This document shows, in pieces, positions 34,853 to 45,977 of a stretch of DNA of 64,000 nt. The notes beneath the pieces were generated by a model that was given only the letters and a program-made list of their open reading frames with translations, was not told the DNA's origin and made no database searches. Every line of letters starts with the position of its first letter. Position 1 is the first letter of the stretch. Source of the stretch: Chrysophaeum taylorii (taxonomy: Eukaryota > Sar > Pelagophyceae > Pelagomonadales > Pelagomonadaceae); NCBI GenBank assembly GCA_029834535.1, contig JAQMWT010000330.1, forward strand, positions 124,001 to 188,000. Direction: 5' to 3'. Position numbers and translations under genes: made by a program.

Positions 34853-37800
34853 ATGGCCGCCAGTCAATTAAGGGACGCAATGGAAAAGAGGGAGCTCGTG
34901 GGTTTGTACGCCGCGATTCGCGCCGCGTGCGAGGCGGGCGTCGAGGAGACCGAGTTGGACGCGGCCCAGGCCCTCGTCGGGGAACTCCGCCGCGAGAGAC
35001 GCGCGAAGAAGGCCACACCAACCGAGTCCGCGGCAATTCGCGATGCGATCGCGCGCTGCGAGCGCGACCAATCCCCGGCCTCGCTCCGCGCGCTCAGGTC
35101 CCTCCTCGACGTCGACTCCCCGCCGCGGGCTGTCGAGTGCGCGCGCACGCTCCAGCGGCTTCTCGAGTTCCGCGGAACGTTCCAACGCGCGTGCGAGGCC
35201 GCCGACGCCGGACGCGTCGCCGAGGCAGTCGCTGGCTTCGAATCGGCCTCCGAGGCCGTCGGCCGCTTTCCGCGTCCCCACTTCCAGGGAGAGCCGCGAC
35301 CCGAGCCCCCCGAACCATCTTTCGCCTACCCCGACCGCCGAACCGTCGAGCTCGAGCAAGAGGACGAGTGGCCGCAGACCACCTCTCCCGACCGTCTCAA
35401 TCAGCAGCTCCGAGCCCTCGAGCGCACGCGTGTTCCAGAAGATGAGCATTTTGAAACAAAATCATCAAACGTCGAGGAGGTTGCCGCCGCCGCCGCCGGA
35501 CATGCCGCGACGGACGACTGGCACCGCCGGCTCCCGCCGCGACGCGCTCGGCTACCCGCCGACGCCAAAAATTCACAACAACAACAACAACAACAGCCGA
35601 AGCACGTCGTTGCCGCAACCGCCTCCTCCTCCTCCGCGGGACAGGCACCGCACCACCAAAAGCTCCCCGCGGGTGAGAAAATAGGGTGTACGAGTCGCGA
35701 TACCGACCGGCTCGCCGAGCTACTCGGAGCCGCCGTTCTTCTGCTCTTCGGCTGGGTTCCAGTGCTGCTCGAAGCAATCGCGTCGTCTTTCAAGCAGCCG
35801 TTGAAAAAGCACCACGAGCAGCCCCCCTCGACCACCGATGACGCTACGACCTTCGAACAGCCGACCACGGACGGGACAAAAGCGGAAAGTTTCGGCGGCG
35901 ACGGACCGCAGATTTTCGGGTCCGCGGCTAAAGCGAAAGGCACCGCGAGTCCACGCGACGTCTCCTCCATATCCAACCCGTTCAACATCACACTGCTCCG
36001 AGGCCTCATCGCCTGGGTGAGAGAGATGCTCGAAGCGGTCTCTTCGAGGCTTGGAATACAGACATTTTTCAAAACGCGCCCCACCACGAGTGATGACGTC
36101 CAGTACAGAGAAAAGCACGCGGGCTTCGGGCAGCAAAATCGCATGGCCAAAGTCTCGAATGATGCACCAGCAGAGCCACAGCTCGTTGTTGACAACGCGG
36201 AATCATCACCATTTGGACGCCAGATTCCAATCACCGCAACTGAAACCGCGACAAACAGCCAAGACGACGTCTTCGTCGACAAACCACTCGGCACTTGCCT
36301 CCAATACATCCTTATTCTCATTGATTGCCTCTCGGCTTTGCTGCTTCCTGCGACGATCCTTTCATGGCTAGCTAAGTTCAAGAAGCGGATCATCGCTGGC
36401 GACGACCACGATAAAGCCAACGACATAGGTTTCGGCCAGCAAAAGAATCGCATCATCATCGGATCAACATCGAACAAGGATCTCTTCGAGACGGAAACGC
36501 AGCTCGCTGAGAATAATATTGAGATGTTTGGACAGCAGATTCAAGTCCCCCCCATCAAGGCATCAAACGAAGAACGCTTCCATGCGGAGCCGCTGTTCGC
36601 TGCAGATAATCCAGAGATGTCTGGACAGCAGATTCGAACCCCCCGGGTCAAGCTATCAACCGAAGAAGTCATCCAGGCGGAACCGCTTCTCGCTGACAGT
36701 AATTCCGAGACGTTTGGAGACAAGATTGGAGCCGCCCGCGACAAAGCATCATCATCCAACGAAGTACTCTTGCAGGCGGAGCCGCTACTTGCTACCAATA
36801 ATCCGGAGACTTTCAGACAGCAGAGTGCCGGCGTCACGGCTTCGAGTGATGAACTTGTCCAGTCGTCGGCGCCCAATCTGACTCACAATATTTCCGACAT
36901 ACTTGGACAGCAGAGTCGAGCAACCCACGTCAAAGCCCCGAGAGATGAACTTTTTCAGGCAGAGCCCGTGCTTGCTACCAATGATCCCGACTCGTTTGGA
37001 CAGAATATTCGACCGGTGTCGACCGAGGAGCTCTTTAGGGCGGAGCCGCAGCTTTCTGATGAGAATATTCCAGAAACGTTTGGACAGCATATGCGTCCCA
37101 CCCGCAGCGAGGTTTGTAGCGAGAAATTCTTCAGAGCGGAGCCGGAGATTTCTGACAAGAATAATCCGAAGATGGTTGCACAAGTCATTCGAGGCACCTC
37201 CACCACTAAGCGCGATGACTTTTTCGCCAGCCTACTAACCACGCTCCTTCAAGGCCAAGGTCTTTTCAGCTTGCTGCCGGTACTTTTGGCTGCAGCTGGT
37301 ATTGTGGCTGCGTTCTCTTACAGTCGGATGACTACTACAACTTCATCGTCCAACACTTTATCTGATTTCTTGACCAGCGGCGCTGCGGCTAGGATCTTGT
37401 CCAGCGTCGTGGCTGCTGCCAACAATGTGGCCGCAGTCTTTTCGGGGATCGTGGCTATGATCTCTTTCTGCTGTACGGCTACGATCTCCTCCCTGTTAGC
37501 TGCTGCCAGCATGGTAGCTACGATAGTGTCGAGCACAGTGGCCGCGATCTTCTCAGGGGTTATGAAAGCGATTTTATCCATGATGACTGCCGTCAGCACT
37601 TTGGCAGCGGCTTTTTTCAGCATTGTGGTTGAGATCTCGTCGAGCGCAGTGGCTGCGACTTCGTCGCTGTTTGGTGCTGCCAGTTATGGTTCTGCGTCCA
37701 TTTTTAGCACACTGGGTCAGATCTCGTCTACGATGCTCGGAGCTGTGAGTTTCTGGCAGAATTGCGCCGCCGCAGAACTGGTAGAGGCGCAAGGGAAGCC

Positions 37801-39176
37801 GAAGCTCGCTGAACTGCTTGAGGTTCGGGCGGAGCCGCAGCTCACCAAAAACGCTCTTAACTTTGGTCACGAGTTGTTAGTCCCCGAGGTTGAAACCACT
37901 ATCACACGCAATGTACCTGTTCCTAGCCAGCTCAGTCCGGTCTTTCGATGCGTCCTCTTTCTCGTTGGCTGGCTGCCAATACTAGCGCTGTTGGCGCTGC
38001 TTGCTGCAGCCTTATCCAGGATAACAGTTTTCAAGCAGCACGCAGCTACAGGTGAATACGTGACTAAAGCGGACAACGTGAGCTTTGGGCAACAAAATCG
38101 CGTTGATACGGACGAAGTATCGAGCGAGGAAATCTCAAAGGCAGGGACGCAGGTTGCTATCAACTCCGAGATTTTTGGAACCCGGATTCGTGCTACTGCC
38201 ACAGTCGAAAATACCAACAGTCGCTATGACTCCGTCGCCAAGCCGCTCCGCGCGATGCTTCAATATCTCCTCGGCTGGCTACCAGCGTTAATCGCCGCAA
38301 TGCAAGCTCGGTTTGCCACTTCATCAAGCGAGGCACGAGCCACGCCGCAGGTCGCTGAGAATACTGAGCAGATCACTGCGACTGTCGACCAGCCCGAAAC
38401 AAAACTCGCGGAAAACTTCAGCGCACCCCAATCGAGGAAGATGCAAGCGGACCTGCACCTGGCGGACAATGCTGAGCAGTTCCAAGAGGGCACTAACGAT
38501 GGCATCGTCGAGCTTGAAGACGCGAGCATCGAGCAGCAGAATCTCAGCGCAAATGCATTGAACGAGCAAGAATTCTCCCCGACAACAAACAAGACTGGTG
38601 ATTCGGCTGCTCTGCTTAGGTCATTCGCCCTCGGCATCATCGGCGCTATTCGCTGGTTGCAGGCGTTGGTCACCGCAATGATGTTGAAGCGGCGCTTCTC
38701 CGACGGCGACGAGATGGAAAGTGCAGGGCTAGACGTTGGCGAGGATGCGAGGAGTCGTGCGCAGTTGGCCACGGGCAAAGAAGAAGCGCGGCCCGGCGAT
38801 CGGGAAGTCAGCAAGCTTGTAAAAGAGGGTCTGAGGGTTGTTTCGGAAGTGTTGTTCAAAAGTGAAGATGAAGAGCCCAAGGACGAGACGGTTGTGTTGG
38901 CTGCGGTTATGGCGATGGAACCATCGAGCGCGTCCGAATCTCCAGAGCTGCTGAAAGGCGAGGAAAAAGTTGCGGTGTATGCGGCGCTCCGAGCGGCGAT
39001 AAGCAAGCGAGACCTTGCTACTTTATACTCAGCGATCCGCATGGCTTATGAGCTCATCGAACCTGGCGACCGTGCACACATAGGAGTGACGCTCGACGAG
39101 GCGAGTGCGCTGCTCGAAGCACTGGAGGACGAGGTCGATACCAGTGTGATGAATACACAATGGGTTGTTGTGTGTG

Positions 39177-39232
<56 letters not shown>

Positions 39233-40572
39233 GTGTGAGTCACGCGATTGCAGAGCTGGCTGCATTTTTTCTCGTTGTGAAAACCAAACTTGAATGTGTG
39301 CGCGTCTCTTGACTTCTGAACACGACACGAAGCGACCAGGTGGAGGTGGCGAGACTCGAAGAGGAACGTTTCCACGCGCTGCGCGCCGCGGATCTCGAAC
39401 GCGAGGCGTCGGAGGATCCGTTGATGGCCGCATGCGTGTCGAATGACCTCGATGCGCTAGATGCTGCGCTGGCAGCCGCCAGCCAGCAGGCCCATTTAGT
39501 CCGAGAAACGCAGCCATCCGCGGAGGGAGCTGCGAGCCAGCAGACCCGAGAGACGCTGCCCTCCTCCCTGGAGGCGGCGCGGGCCGGACTCAAGGCTGCG
39601 ATATCTCTGGGCTCAAAGCGCGCGCTCGCACGCGCGATCGCCGACGCGCATGCTCTTGGCGACGAAGCCGATGCCATCGACGAACTTCGGGACGCAGAAA
39701 CGTTGCTCGCGAAACTGGTGAGCGACCGAAAGAAGAAAAAGAAGCGACGGCACCGCATCGACGACCGTCGAAAGGACGACCTCATGCGTCACGAGAACGA
39801 GCTCCTCGAGACCATCGGCCGGCGACTACGGTTCGAGGACGAAGAGCCTCGCAGAATAATGGCCGACGACGCGCTAACAAAAAAAGATACTCGAGCGCCG
39901 AAACAAACGACGAAAAGCGAGGAGCCCTCAAAAAAAAAACCAGGCGAGTCGGTGTGGGTGATCACCGTGCTCGCTCTCGTGGAATTCGGCTCGACGGTGT
40001 TCTTTCCGATGACCTGGCTCGCGCTCGCGCTGGCCGCGTCGGTCGGCAGACCAGCTGCCGGCTCGGTGAGCCGGCCGAACGTCAACGGGGGGCTCGCGGC
40101 TCTCATGACTGCGTCACCACTGGTGCCGGCAGTTTTCGGCATCCATGCCCTCACGCCGTTTTGCGTGGTTGTCGCCAGCCTCGCCTGGCCCCACTGCACC
40201 TTGACGTGGCGGGCCCCGGCGCTCTCGGTCAAGCCGCTCGTATTTATCTTGCCGGTTTTCGTCTTCTCGCTCCACTCGCCTCTGGCCCCCCTCTGGGCCT
40301 CGCCAAACCTCGTCGGGCTTCTGCTCGCCTGCCGCGTCGTCGACGGGAACGAGGCCCCCAAGCCGATTCTCTCGGCGCGTTTCTGTGTCGCATTTACAGC
40401 CGGATCGCTCACCGCGTACGCCGCGCGAACCAAAACGACCATCTTGCCCCAGACCCTGGCTACCCTTCGCGGCTTCGTCACTGCCTGGCTCCTCGTCCAA
40501 GACAACGCGCTCACACGCCTCAAGCTCACGCTCAACAACAAAGCCCTCAACACCATTGCCGAAAGTTACTAA
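34853..40572 (+). CDS. Very large repeat-rich membrane protein (about 1.8-1.9 kaa if the two ORFs are joined)
   Basis: ORF 1 (34853-39238) starts MAASQLRDAMEKRELVG with a helical domain, then alternates hydrophilic and hydrophobic parts. At about 36430-37200 there are roughly nine tandem repeats of 33-38 aa with the consensus AEPxLAxNNPExFGQQIR (for example AEPLLATNNPETFRQQ, AEPVLATNDPDSFGQN). Seven or so hydrophobic segments recur, several as LLGWLPALxAA. A 110-residue Ala/Ser/Val-rich stretch (37370-37760) has internal short repeats. The last part repeats the N-terminal helical motif (AALRAAISKRDLATLYSAIR). ORF 2 (39340-40572) starts in phase with acceptor gaccag|gtggag and carries a coiled coil plus several TM segments; I take it as exon 2. 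The intron (about 39135-39339) contains a (TCTG)n run; its donor is not certain. No family is recognised. Confidence 0.6.
39177..39234 (+). repeat. (TCTG)n microsatellite, probably intronic
   Basis: About 14 TCTG units. Read as coding it gives SVCLSVCLSV, unlike the flanking protein, which supports an intron ending at 39339. Confidence 0.9.
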
Positions 40573-40604
40573 TTCTACAGACGGTAGGTACCACACACTT
40601 AATA

Positions 40605-41951
40605 ATGTCCGTCGCGGCGTACCTTCGCGCCGTGTACCCCGCCATCTCGGAGCAGCACACTTTTGCCGAGGGGATCGCGTGGTTCGAGTCTTTGGACTAC
40701 TACTACGACGTGGACCCTCGGCGCGGGGCTGCCGTGTCGCCCCCCGTAGTCTTGGGGTCGGGGCCGCCGTTGCCGTATTTGCCTGTTGGTCCCTACTATT
40801 CGGCGGACAAAAAATCGTCGTCGTCGTCGTCGTGGGTCGGCGGGAGCTCGCTGCGCAGGTGGGCGCAGCCCGTGCGCGTGACGGATTCGGTGTGGTTCAG
40901 CTCGACGGGAGCGCGGCTGGGACCGTCGCCGAGCTGGACGAACGTGATGGCGATCGTGAAAGACCACGAGGTCGCGAGGCCGTTCGAAACGGACTACGTG
41001 GAGATCGAGCAGTTCGGGGGGCCGCACTGGGTCGACGAGTGCTTGGAAGGCGGCGTGCCGTGCGGGTTGTGGGCGAACGCGTGGAAAGGGACCGGAACGT
41101 TCATGCGAATAGAGGCGCCGCTCGTCGCGAGGTCCAAGGCCACCGCAATCGCCGACCTCGCCTCGAGGCTCGACGACGAGAGCGCCGAGGCCGTGGCCTC
41201 GTATTTGGGAGTGCGGCTCCCGAATCGGAAACGTAAGGGTTTCCGCCTCGGGCTCGAGGTGCTGGCGCTTCGAGGTCCTCCTTGCGCGAACGTCGACGAG
41301 GCCGCGAGGCTCGAGCGGCGCTGGGCAGGTTCCGAGTGGCTCCGCAAAGTCCGTTCCGACCCAACAGAATTTCGGGCCTTTGCGAGGAACGGCACTGGCG
41401 ATCCCGAGCTCGATTGGTACTACGGAGTCTGCGGCGTAGGTCCGCTCCGCGTTCGCGACGGACGTTTCGCCGGCTGGGACGCCCTCTTGATGATGCTCAG
41501 CTGCTTTGCGGGTGTCAAGACGATCTTGATGGATCGCTCCCCAAACGACAACGGCCGCTTCATGCGGGAGATCGTCGACTACGACTACCCCGGGGGATGG
41601 GATTCCGGAAAGAATAATCCCGCGTCCCGGTGCGTGCCGCCGGCCAACCGCTCGAACCTCCCGACCCCCGAGGCCCTCGTCGCCTACTGGCGCAACACCC
41701 GGAAGTTTGCCCTCCTCGATCCCTTCCGCCGCGCCCCCCCCAAACCCTGCCAACTCGGGGGTCTCCACCTCGGCGAGCCCCTCGCCGTCTGCCGCGCCAC
41801 CAAGCTGCGCCGGAAGCAGGTCAAGAGCCTCCTTTCCCGCCGCACCTGCTTTCTGCATTGTTCGGGGGCCATGTCCGAGGTCCACTCCAACGTCACCGAT
41901 TCCACCCTTTACATCCCCCGACGACATAACAACATTCCACCTAACAAGTAA
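40605..41951 (+). CDS. Uncharacterised protein family, paralog 2 (448 aa)
   Basis: It starts MSVAAYLRAVYPAISEQ, matching paralog 1 after its leader (AIREYLAGVYPAGRNS). The shared blocks follow in the same order: FESLDYYYD, GPSPSWTNVMAIVKDH, EQFGGPHWVDEC, CGLWANAWKGTGTFMRIE, ARSKATAIADL, ELDWYYGVCGVGP and MDRSPNDNGRFMREIVDYDY. There is no signal peptide here, so the paralogs may work in different compartments. A (TCG)n run adds Ser residues near residue 72. It lies 32 bp downstream of the large repeat protein and is divergent from paralog 1, so the two paralogs flank that gene as an inverted pair. The function is unknown; the conserved D-R-S-x-N-D-N-G is the first place to look for catalysis. 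Confidence 0.7.
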   Translation: MSVAAYLRAVYPAISEQHTFAEGIAWFESLDYYYDVDPRRGAAVSPPVVLGSGPPLPYLPVGPYYSADKKSSSSSSWVGGSSLRRWAQPVRVTDSVWFSSTGARLGPSPSWTNVMAIVKDHEVARPFETDYVEIEQFGGPHWVDECLEGGVPCGLWANAWKGTGTFMRIEAPLVARSKATAIADLASRLDDESAEAVASYLGVRLPNRKRKGFRLGLEVLALRGPPCANVDEAARLERRWAGSEWLRKVRSDPTEFRAFARNGTGDPELDWYYGVCGVGPLRVRDGRFAGWDALLMMLSCFAGVKTILMDRSPNDNGRFMREIVDYDYPGGWDSGKNNPASRCVPPANRSNLPTPEALVAYWRNTRKFALLDPFRRAPPKPCQLGGLHLGEPLAVCRATKLRRKQVKSLLSRRTCFLHCSGAMSEVHSNVTDSTLYIPRRHNNIPPNK

Positions 41952-42455
41952 GTAAGTAAGTCTCCGCGTCGTTGAATACCGAGGTCGTCTCGTCACGTTT
42001 ACTTTTTTAAAACCACCCAGCACTTTTTTTCTGGCGCGGATTGGTTGTTTTTTTTGTCACAGGCCTCTCCCTTTCTTTCCATTTTCCCTGTCGTTCCGCA
42101 ACGCGCGTACAGGCTGTGAGGAGCGTGGGTTGCCTTGCCGCCCCATCCTGATACTCATCAATTATTCTATGGGTGGTGGCGGTCGTCGTGGCGGCCCTGC
42201 TTCCACCGAACCAAGTCTGCCCCTTCTTCTTCTTCTTCTTCTGCCTTCGACGATCTGTGCTCTTCTTGCCTCTCCCTGGACATTACCTGCGACTTGGAGC
42301 CCGTGTCTTTCTTCATTCATCTCTGCCAGCGCGCTGCATGCATTAAAAAAAAGCAACCACCCCCAAGCATTCGCATTCGAATCTCGATTCGAAGAAGACC
42401 GACCCCTGGTACCCGTAACTAAAAGGGTCGACGATGGTGTTGTGAAGGGTCGACG
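41952..42455. other. Intergenic region
   Basis: Short ORFs here consist of (CTT)n and (TCA)n runs and are not supported as genes. T-runs lie at 42004-42055. It presumably holds the promoter of the secreted protein gene. Confidence 0.4.
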
Positions 42456-43877
42456 ATGGTCTTGTGGAGCCTCATCATCATCATCATCATCAATGGCGCG
42501 CGGTGCGAGTGCGGAGTGACTCTTCGGCCGCGGCTGAAGCGTAGTGTGAGCGGCGCGTTCCGGCACTACGATGCCTCGAGGCTCTGGACCTGCGACTACA
42601 ACGCGTCGCACCCGCGAACCTTCGATGAGAAGTGGGTCCTTGACCCTAACCTCGTCGCGAAGTCACAGATCGTCGCGACCCTCGGGCCCGAAATCTCGAC
42701 GAGCCGGTATATGACGGTGGCAGGGGACACCCTGTACGCCAAGGTTGGCGCGAGCGCGAGCGCGACGCCCTACGACCGTATCGTCGAATTCTCCGGTTGC
42801 GACGAATGGCTCCGAAGGTCGCGCGAGCCGTGCGTTTCCGCTGCGCGCGCCCGGACCAGCATGGACGACATAAACCCGGCACGGAACGCGGCGGTAATTC
42901 GCACCGAGGACGGAGAATGGTTGCTGGGAGGCGAACATTCGCTCAACTGCGGCGATCCCGGGGACCCGTGCGGTAAGGGGGCGACGCTCTTCAAACGCAA
43001 CGGCTCGGGCTGGGATCTCCTCGCAGACCGGATCATCACCGGTAACCACCCAGGGTGCCTCGAGAAGAGACAAATTTTTCGCGGGCAATGCGAATTCGAC
43101 GGACGATGGTCGTTGACGCAATTTAAAAGCAAATTCTTAGTCTACGGGAGAGCTAACCTCGCCCCGCGCAAGGGCGGTCGGTGGGCGACGGTCGCGACCA
43201 TCGATGCGCAACGCCGCGTCTCGCCCTTTAGGAAAATAGAGTTCGCGGAAGACCAGACGACGACCGCGGGCAAGGCCTTCGCGTCGCTCGCCAAACGACA
43301 AGCTTCCGAACTTAATTTATACTTTGTGGCTGTCAACCCCCACCCCCTCGATCCTAAAATGCTCCTCGCCTTGGTACCCATCTCCACGCGCGACTACGCC
43401 TACCTCGCCATCGCTCTATCGTGCGACGCCGTCCATTTTTCGCCACCCCACCCTCTCTTCGACTCCCAACTGGCCGTCAGGGGTCCGGGCCAGGGCCGCG
43501 GCCTCGACCACCCCATCGACGGCTTTCGTTTCGACCAAAACACGCTATACCTCTACACGCAAATCAACGTCCGGGGCATCGCGCCCGCCAAAGGAGACGA
43601 CGCTACTGATGTCGGCCGCGATCCTCCTCCTTCGCCCGCGCGCTTCGCCGCCAAGGACTACCCCCCCCACCTCGTCGCCCACGCGATCCCCTTCGACAAC
43701 CTCGCCGCTTACACCCGCACCGCCATACTTTCCCTCAAAACAGCATTCCCAAAAAGCCCGACCGCCCAATGCGCTGCCGACGCCCGCGACGACGACGTCC
43801 CTCTCCGGACTACTACTACTACCCATCGCCGACGCCGCAAAGCATCACTACCCAAGCGCAAGCGCACCCCCCCCTGA
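42456..43877 (+). CDS. Secreted protein, unknown, possibly beta-propeller / GH43-like
   Basis: The protein is 473 aa. A signal peptide MVLWSLIIIIIINGARC (partly coded by a (TCA)n run) precedes the mature part. Repeated segments look like propeller blades: VAGDTLYAKVGASAS, AAVIRTEDGEWLLGGEHS, FKSKFLVYGRANLAPRKGG, YFVAVNPHPLDPKMLLALVP and FRFDQNTLYLYTQINVRG. Conserved-looking Cys pairs (LNCGDPGDPCGKG, CLEKRQIFRGQC) suggest an extracellular fold. The layout is reminiscent of five-bladed glycosidase-type propellers, but I see no complete catalytic set, so this is tentative. The C-terminus is Arg/Thr/Lys-rich and probably disordered. Confidence 0.6.
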   Translation: MVLWSLIIIIIINGARCECGVTLRPRLKRSVSGAFRHYDASRLWTCDYNASHPRTFDEKWVLDPNLVAKSQIVATLGPEISTSRYMTVAGDTLYAKVGASASATPYDRIVEFSGCDEWLRRSREPCVSAARARTSMDDINPARNAAVIRTEDGEWLLGGEHSLNCGDPGDPCGKGATLFKRNGSGWDLLADRIITGNHPGCLEKRQIFRGQCEFDGRWSLTQFKSKFLVYGRANLAPRKGGRWATVATIDAQRRVSPFRKIEFAEDQTTTAGKAFASLAKRQASELNLYFVAVNPHPLDPKMLLALVPISTRDYAYLAIALSCDAVHFSPPHPLFDSQLAVRGPGQGRGLDHPIDGFRFDQNTLYLYTQINVRGIAPAKGDDATDVGRDPPPSPARFAAKDYPPHLVAHAIPFDNLAAYTRTAILSLKTAFPKSPTAQCAADARDDDVPLRTTTTTHRRRRKASLPKRKRTPP

Positions 43878-44030
43878 GTTTTTTTCCCCGGCCCATGATG
43901 TGAAAGGAATATAGTGGTAGTACGTAATTCGACGACGAGTTGCAATTTCTATACTTCCTTCTCCCCTTCTCTTTGCGCGGCAGCGTCTTTCAGTCAGCAG
44001 AGGGGCCGATAGATAGTCCTTCTCAATACA

Positions 44031-44067
<37 letters not shown>

Positions 44068-44280
44068 AGATCGCGCCCTGCGACTTCTTCTTCGGTTCCC
44101 CGCTCAAGGCAATTATAGTCGGTTCCCCGCTCAAGGCAATTATAGTCGCGGTGGTTCTATGCGCATTCTCGTGGTTAACTCGTTCGTTCTCCTATTTCGC
44201 GCATCAGCATCTCACACGACACGAATTCCGGTCCTTTCGGCTACTGACTGTCTTGAGTTTCCTGGAGCCCCTTATAGTCT
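43878..44280. repeat. Spacer with (GTC)n and a 27-bp tandem duplication
   Basis: (TCG)n lies at 44031-44068. GGTTCCCCGCTCAAGGCAAT plus TATAGTC occurs at 44094-44120 and again at 44121-44147. No supported ORF. Confidence 0.85.
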
Positions 44281-44333
44281 TTAAAGGTCGTCTGCTGAGA
44301 GGGCTGTGTGTGTGTGGTGCACGAATATTTATG
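44281..44333 (-). mobile_element. Short LINE 3'-end copy with a 10-bp near-identical target duplication
   Basis: The insert starts TTAAAGGTCGTCTGCTGAGA and runs through GGGCTGTGTGTGTGTGGTGC. It is bracketed by CTTATAGTCT (44271-44280) and CTTATAGACT (44334-44343), one mismatch apart. The junction again has the TCT|TTAAA form seen for the other copies. Confidence 0.8.
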
Positions 44334-44513
44334 CTTATAGACTCTAAGCGCAGTGGGTCGCGGGGGTTGACTGACCTTTTACGAAGACCCGGTCTTTTTT
44401 CCTGCCGTTGGGCTATGAAATGCTACCCCATAGTTTATAGTGACTGATAGTCTTGATAAATAAATAAAGGCTAAGCGATCCTCAGACTTTTCGCGTTCAA
44501 GTTGTTATCGGAA

Positions 44514-45116
44514 ATGGAGCCGGCGGAAATGATCGCGGCATTCGTGGACGGTATCACTCTTTCGCCGAAAGGGAATCAGCTTGACGACGTTCATGCCACC
44601 ATCACGTTCTACCCGGAGACAAGCCGTGATAGGGTTGTACGAGTTTTGTCACTGCGTGAGGCAGCACAATCTTGGTGGAGGATTGAGGTGGTGACTGATC
44701 ACGAAAAGGATCCAAATGAACTCCTTAAAGATGATGTGGTGTTTGTGACAAGGAAGGCGGATCTCGACGCGGCTGTGCACATACTCCAACCGTCGACGTT
44801 TCATAAGCTGCTAGTGCGCATTGATTTTGTTGCTGTCGTGTCTGTCGCGGGCTGGAAGAGAATTGTTTCCAAGTTCAAGTATTTCTGCGACGGTTGTGGC
44901 GATCTCAAGCGGTACCTCAGCTGCTTTCCCTCCAACGCTGGTGACCACGCCGCCATGATTTGGTACTATGGCCCGAATGCTCCCATTTCTGGGTATTGGC
45001 AGGATGTAGATTACGCCATTCAGGCCACCAAGTTCGACGAGACCTTTCAGAAAGTGAAAGAACAAGCTGCGAAATACGTCGACATTCTGCATGTCATGAA
45101 GGTTGAGAAACCGTGA
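44514..45116 (+). CDS. Hypothetical protein, 200 aa
   Basis: It starts MEPAEMIAAFVDG (44514). Codon use and base composition are less GC-rich than in the neighbours, and the protein is balanced with no low complexity: HATITFYPETSRDRVVRVL, WWRIEVVTDHEKDPNELL and FHKLLVRIDFVAVVSVAGW. Two Cys-containing segments (FCDGCGDLKRYLSC) might be a small metal site. No signal peptide or TM. No family recognised; the composition difference could mean recent acquisition or a mobile-element gene, but neither is shown. Confidence 0.5.
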   Translation: MEPAEMIAAFVDGITLSPKGNQLDDVHATITFYPETSRDRVVRVLSLREAAQSWWRIEVVTDHEKDPNELLKDDVVFVTRKADLDAAVHILQPSTFHKLLVRIDFVAVVSVAGWKRIVSKFKYFCDGCGDLKRYLSCFPSNAGDHAAMIWYYGPNAPISGYWQDVDYAIQATKFDETFQKVKEQAAKYVDILHVMKVEKP

Positions 45117-45977
45117 TTGCGAACGCTTTGGGAGCCACTGCCGAAGTTGGGGTTGTTTTGCACGCGACCGTTCACAAACTTATGTCCGCATTCGATCTAG
45201 TTAGGACCCGCGCTGATCCTCGGCAAGATTCCGATGTATACTGACATGTTTCCTCATATTCTTAGGCGAATTCGCGTGATATCCCTAGCTTCCTCCCAAT
45301 TTCCCTCACTCCACGCTTTGAGCCAACAAACTCGAAATTTTCTTTCCATTGGGCACGCTGCTAATCAGAACTACTGACGCAAGGACCATCGGTAAATATT
45401 TGCAATCATAAGACTGGTGGGTCCTCAAAGTGCGAACAATGAAAATTCTAGGGTCGTCATGCCAGGATCCGCAAGGGCCAGTACTAGTGTGAGGCGCCGA
45501 GGGTTTTTTTTTTGCCCACAGCGGCAATCATCACGCTTAGATGGCGAATGTTGGCGAGGAGCCAGCCTTGCCATGCGTCGTCCAGGCGTGCCGGCCGTTC
45601 GGTTTGCGTGCTTTTTCGCCCCCTTGCGCAACTGCGATTACGCAGAGGCCGTGATAACTGTACCGCTCTCTTCATCTACAAAGCTGCTTGTGTTTGTACT
45701 TATGTGTACGCTGCTGCACAACGGGGCCAGTTGCTGAACTTGGATCCTCTTTGCATCCCGACTGGCGGGCTGCCGGGATTGGAGAGTAGCCAGGTAATGC
45801 GAACCCCGGAAGGGTGAAGTGGGGTGCGTTTTGTGTACGTACCCCCTTTGACTTGAACCAAGACTCTTAACGATCCGCCTAACGTCCCGTCGCGTGCGCA
45901 TTTCTGTTTCGGAAAAGGGACAAGCAAAAGAGGTGAGCGATATTCGCAGTAGTGTCGTCGCTCATCTTTGCGCAGGC
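45117..45977. other. Intergenic region, no supported gene
   Basis: Overlapping ORFs on both strands lack recognisable domains. An acceptor-like ctttgcgcag ends just before the FABP-like ATG, so a 5' UTR intron may end here. Confidence 0.4.

Noticed and set aside
39954-41951. A single 665-aa ORF covering the end of the large repeat protein and paralog 2
   Set aside because: The first roughly 215 codons are an out-of-frame reading of the repeat protein's TM part; paralog 2 begins at MSVAAYLRAVYP (40605).
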